Positions 61,000 through 64,000 of a stretch of 64,000 nt of DNA are shown here, one piece after another (positions within the stretch are counted from its first letter, which is position 1; every line of letters starts with the position of its first letter). A program made the translations under genes and the position numbers. This DNA comes from Rhizobium sp. NFR07 (lineage in GTDB: Bacteria; Pseudomonadota; Alphaproteobacteria; Rhizobiales; Rhizobiaceae): positions 744,001 to 808,000 of the forward strand of contig NZ_FOKM01000001.1 in assembly GCF_900111905.1 (NCBI RefSeq), read 5' to 3'. The notes beneath the pieces are model-generated. The model was not told where the DNA came from, made no database searches, and saw only the letters and a list, made by a program, of their open reading frames with translations.

Positions 61000-62787
61000 A
61001 TGGTCTCCTTCACCACCCGTCCCGAGGTCAGCGGCACGTTCGGCGCCGTCAGCTCCACCCATTGGCTCGGCACAGCCGTCGGCATGTCCGTCCTGGAACG
61101 CGGCGGCAACGCCTTCGATGCCGCTGTTGCCTGCGGCTTCACGCTGCAGATCGTCGAGCCTCATCTCAACGGCCCGGGCGGCGAAGTGCCTATCATCCTG
61201 AAGAGCGTCGACGAGGACGAACCGGTCGTGATCTGCGGCCAGGGCGTGGCGCCTAAGCTGGCGACTGTCGAGACGTTCAGGTCGCTCGGCCTCGACATGG
61301 TGCCCGGAACCGGCCTTCTGCCTGCGGTCGTGCCCGGCGCTTTCGACGCCTGGATGCTGATGCTGCGCGACTACGGCACGATGTCGCTCGCCGACGTGCT
61401 GTCCTACGCGATCGGCTATGCGGAGAACGGCTATCCGCTCCTCCCGCGCGCGGTCGCCTCGATCATCCCGGTCGCCGATTTTTTTCAAAGAGAATGGCCG
61501 AGTTCGGCCGATGTCTGGCTGCCGGGCGGTAATGTCCCCAAGCCGGGCGCGCCGATGCGCAATCCGGGCATCGCCGCGACCTATCGCCGGATCATCGAGG
61601 AGGCGCAATCCGCCGGTAGCGATCGCGTCGTTCAGATCGAGGCCGCCCGCAGCGCTTTCTATCGCGGCTTCGTGGCGGAGGCGATCGACCGGTTCTACCG
61701 GATGGCCGAGCTCTTCGATACGTCCGGCCGCTGCAACGGCGGGCTGCTGCGCGGCGACGATCTCGCCGGCTGGACCGCCACGCGGGAAAAGACGCTGTCT
61801 GTCGAGTTCCGCGGCATGCGCGTCCACAAGACCGGCCCATGGGGCCAGGGGCCCGTCTTCCTGCAGCAATTGCAGCTTCTCTCGCAGTTCGATCTCGACG
61901 GTCTCGACACGATGAGCGCCGAGTATGTTCACACGGTTGTCGAAAGCGCCAAGCTCTGCTTTGCCGACCGGGAGGCCTTTTACGGCGATCCGGATGCCAG
62001 CGATATCCCGATGGATATTCTCCTGTCGTCAGAATACGCCCGCGAAAGGGCAAAACTGATCGGCCGCGATGCCTCGCTCGAACTTGTCGCCAGCCATCTC
62101 GACGGCGCTGCCGAACGGCTGGCGAAGATCGCCGCCCGCGGCGGCAGCGAGGTCCCGCAGGGACCGGGCGGCGGCGAAGTGACCTTTGCTGCGGTCCCTG
62201 AGATAGAGGGTGATACGGTTCATCTCGACGTCGTCGACCGGTTCGGCAACATGGTTTCCGCCACCCCGAGCGGCGGCTGGCTGCAGAGCTCGCCCGTCGT
62301 TCCGGGCCTGGGCTTCCCCATTTCGACCCGTGCCCAGATGTTCTGGCTGGACGAGGGCCTGCCCTCGACGCTTCGCCCCGGCACGCGCCCGCGCACCACG
62401 CTGACGCCGACGCTCGTCACCCGTGACGGGGAAGGTTTTCTCGCCATCGGCACGCCGGGTGGCGACCAGCAGGACCAGTGGCCGCTGACCGTGTTCCTGC
62501 GCCATGTGTTGCATGGCCATGGATTGCAGAAGGCAATCGACGCCCCGATGTTCCACAGCCGCCACTGGCCGGGCTCCTTCTATCCACGTGAATACGAGCT
62601 TGGCCGCCTCCAGATCGAGGACCGCTTCGGTGAGGCCGTCTTCGACGAGCTGCGGACCAGAGGCCACAGGCTGTCAATTATGGACAGCTGGTCGCTCGGC
62701 CGCGTTTGCGCAGTCGAACGCCGCGGCGAATTGCTCTATGCCGGCGCGACCCCGCGCCACATGCAGAGCTACGCAGTTGCTCGATGA
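61000..62787 (+). CDS. Gamma-glutamyltransferase-family Ntn hydrolase, apparently cytoplasmic
   Basis: A 595-residue GGT-family protein. The large-subunit start includes GGNAFDAAVACGFTLQIVEP. The autoprocessing site and nucleophile are probably Thr406 in GDTVHLDVVDRFGNMVS, though the usual TTH becomes DTVH. There is no signal peptide, unlike classical periplasmic GGT, so it would act on a compound imported by the transporter encoded just upstream. Some relatives are acylases or oxamate amidohydrolases rather than transpeptidases. Substrate unknown. Confidence 0.82.
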   Translation: MVSFTTRPEVSGTFGAVSSTHWLGTAVGMSVLERGGNAFDAAVACGFTLQIVEPHLNGPGGEVPIILKSVDEDEPVVICGQGVAPKLATVETFRSLGLDMVPGTGLLPAVVPGAFDAWMLMLRDYGTMSLADVLSYAIGYAENGYPLLPRAVASIIPVADFFQREWPSSADVWLPGGNVPKPGAPMRNPGIAATYRRIIEEAQSAGSDRVVQIEAARSAFYRGFVAEAIDRFYRMAELFDTSGRCNGGLLRGDDLAGWTATREKTLSVEFRGMRVHKTGPWGQGPVFLQQLQLLSQFDLDGLDTMSAEYVHTVVESAKLCFADREAFYGDPDASDIPMDILLSSEYARERAKLIGRDASLELVASHLDGAAERLAKIAARGGSEVPQGPGGGEVTFAAVPEIEGDTVHLDVVDRFGNMVSATPSGGWLQSSPVVPGLGFPISTRAQMFWLDEGLPSTLRPGTRPRTTLTPTLVTRDGEGFLAIGTPGGDQQDQWPLTVFLRHVLHGHGLQKAIDAPMFHSRHWPGSFYPREYELGRLQIEDRFGEAVFDELRTRGHRLSIMDSWSLGRVCAVERRGELLYAGATPRHMQSYAVAR

Positions 62788-63162
62788 CGGCGTAGCACTG
62801 AAGCTCACCCGCGTCACGCTCTCAAACGGAATCGAACCTTCGACCGGTTTGAGTGATGTAAGGGCATCCAAACCAGCGACCCGCAGTTGGAATGTCTACG
62901 GCTTGGGTTCTTATCTAGCGGCGTAGACTTGCGCGGCAGCATGGAAGTACGGGAGCGGAGATCGGACTCACCCGCTTCCTCAGGATGTGATCCGCTGTAT
63001 CGACGATGGAGACGTGGTAGACTGATCGAATTCTCACCGCCGCGTCATCAACAGTACGCAACACGCTATTGGAGAGCAGTCGGTCGTTCGATTCGCCAAA
63101 TCCGGCAAACAGTCGGCAGCGATGTCGTTGGCCACTAGCTCGCCGTCGATCGCCTTGAAACC
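62788..63162. other. 375-bp stretch with no recognised gene
   Basis: Both strands carry only short frames without ribosome sites or family motifs. Base composition is somewhat lower in GC than the coding flanks. It lies between the GGT gene and a decayed ATPase gene and probably contains degraded sequence. Confidence 0.5.
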
Positions 63163-64000
63163 CTACAATGCAACACCGGTGTCGCGGTCGAAAACATGCA
63201 CCTGTTCCGCAGAGATGTTTGCCTGGAAAAGTGCACCGTAACGCTGCGGATATTCGCCAACAACGATTGCGGTCACCGGCTGTCCGGCAAGATTGAAGAT
63301 AATATGCGTCTGTGCGCCCGTCGGTCCGACTAGAGGGGTTTGGCCAGCGAGCGCCGTGCCAGCCTTGCCGGTACCAAGATGTTCGGGGCGCAGACCGTTC
63401 TTGATCAACTGGCCGCGTTTCACCTTCCGGTCCTGAGCAATGCGGATAGCCGTGCCATCCGTCAGGCGCGCCGCCGCCTCGCCACCTTCGGCATCAACCG
63501 TGCCGCCGAGCAGATTCATCGCCGGCGAGCCGATAAAGGCTGCCACGAACAGATTGGCCGGGTTCTTGTAGAGGTCCATCGGCGTGCCCTGCTGTTACAC
63601 TCTGCCCTGATTGAGGACGACGATACGATCGGCCAATGTCATTGCCTCGATCTGGTCGTGGGTAACATAGATGGACGTCGTCTTCACCTTCTGGTGCAGA
63701 GTCTTGATCTCGGAACGCATCCGCACGCGCAGCTTGGCATCGAGATTGGACAGCCGCTCGTCGAACAGGAACACCACCGGATTGCGGACGATTGCCCGCC
63801 CCATGGCCACGCGCTGGCGCTGGCCACCGCAGAGCTGGGCGGGCTTGCGCTCCATGAGCGGTACGAGATCGAGCATGCGCGCGGCCTCGTTGACGCGCTC
63901 GGCAATTTCGAACTTGCCGCCCCTGAAAGGCGAAGGTTGAAGCCTATGTTCTCCGCCACGTCATATGCGGATAAAGCGCATAGGAATGAAAGACCATGGC
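63163..64000 (-). pseudogene. Decayed MalK/UgpC-type sugar ABC transporter ATPase
   Basis: Pieces of one ATPase gene lie in different frames. One has the Q-loop region ending HSYALYPHM at the window edge. The next reads [12 protein letters not shown]. Another carries the signature, Walker B and H-loop ([10 protein letters not shown]). The last is the C-terminal TOBE part starting MDLYKNPANLF. One-base losses are seen near 63959 and near 63928, and a TAA at about 63592 breaks GRV-stop-QQGTP. Key residues are also changed: LSGGQ reads LCGGQ and FDEPLSN reads FDERLSN. The gene continues beyond the window. Confidence 0.85.

Noticed and set aside
62788..63162. tRNA or small RNA gene
   Set aside because: A GAATCGAACC-like string near 62830 looks tRNA-like, but no acceptor stem or anticodon arm could be paired around it.
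1..64000. CRISPR arrays, rRNA genes, plasmid origin or conjugation genes
   Set aside because: No regularly spaced repeats, rRNA segments, repABC-like or tra-like genes were recognised on either strand.

Overview
The window looks like an accessory replicon or chromid of an alphaproteobacterium of the Rhizobiaceae type (Rhizobium, Agrobacterium or Ensifer-like). This rests on uniformly high GC, GTG/ATGA-coupled operons, an unusually dense set of ABC importers, and a complete ehu/eut ectoine locus with the gene content known from Sinorhizobium. The species cannot be named from the sequence. About 55 protein genes were read; no rRNA, tRNA or CRISPR array was seen.

Layout. (1) 1-7803: ectoine and hydroxyectoine import and catabolism (end of an EnuR-like MocR regulator, eutB, eutC, doeA/eutD, doeB/eutE, ehuB, ehuC, ehuD, ehuA). 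(2) 8085-16651: a sulfate-ester module. It has two cytoplasmic CxPSR sulfatases, a TauT/SsuABC-type importer, a LacI regulator, an SDR and a formylglycine-generating enzyme with both catalytic cysteines. (3) 17032-46254: a 29-kb organosulfur island with three more importers, four luciferase-like FMN monooxygenases, two acyl-CoA-dehydrogenase-like (SfnB/DszC type) flavoproteins, an FMN reductase, a mercaptopyruvate sulfurtransferase coupled to a D-lactate-dehydrogenase-like flavoprotein, a BisC-like S-oxide reductase, a D-2-hydroxyacid dehydrogenase and an Rrf2 regulator. A conserved promoter element of about 40 bp occurs upstream of three of its operons, and a weaker relative lies at its right end. 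(4) 46472-46904: an IS3-family remnant marking a junction. (5) 47055-54517: the most novel-looking block. It contains a cyclase/ATPase/TPR signalling protein, a YcaO enzyme, a TfuA protein, a gluzincin-type metallopeptidase split by one in-frame TAA, a 227-residue Cys-rich protein with foreign base composition, and an orphan LuxR-type DNA-binding protein. This reads as an undescribed YcaO-TfuA peptide- or protein-modification cluster (thioamide or azoline). (6) 54765-62787: a GntR-controlled polyamine-type importer with a class-I-amidotransferase-like protein and a gamma-glutamyltransferase homologue. (7) 63163-64000: a decayed MalK/UgpC-type ATPase pseudogene.

How it works together: regions 2 and 3 would let the cell import sulfate esters, sulfonates and thio compounds when inorganic sulfate is scarce. 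Inside the cell it would hydrolyse or oxidatively desulfurise them with FMNH2-dependent enzymes fed by the local flavin reductase, and salvage sulfane sulfur through the sulfurtransferase. Region 1 supplies carbon and nitrogen from compatible solutes. Region 5 is functionally separate and probably arrived by transfer.
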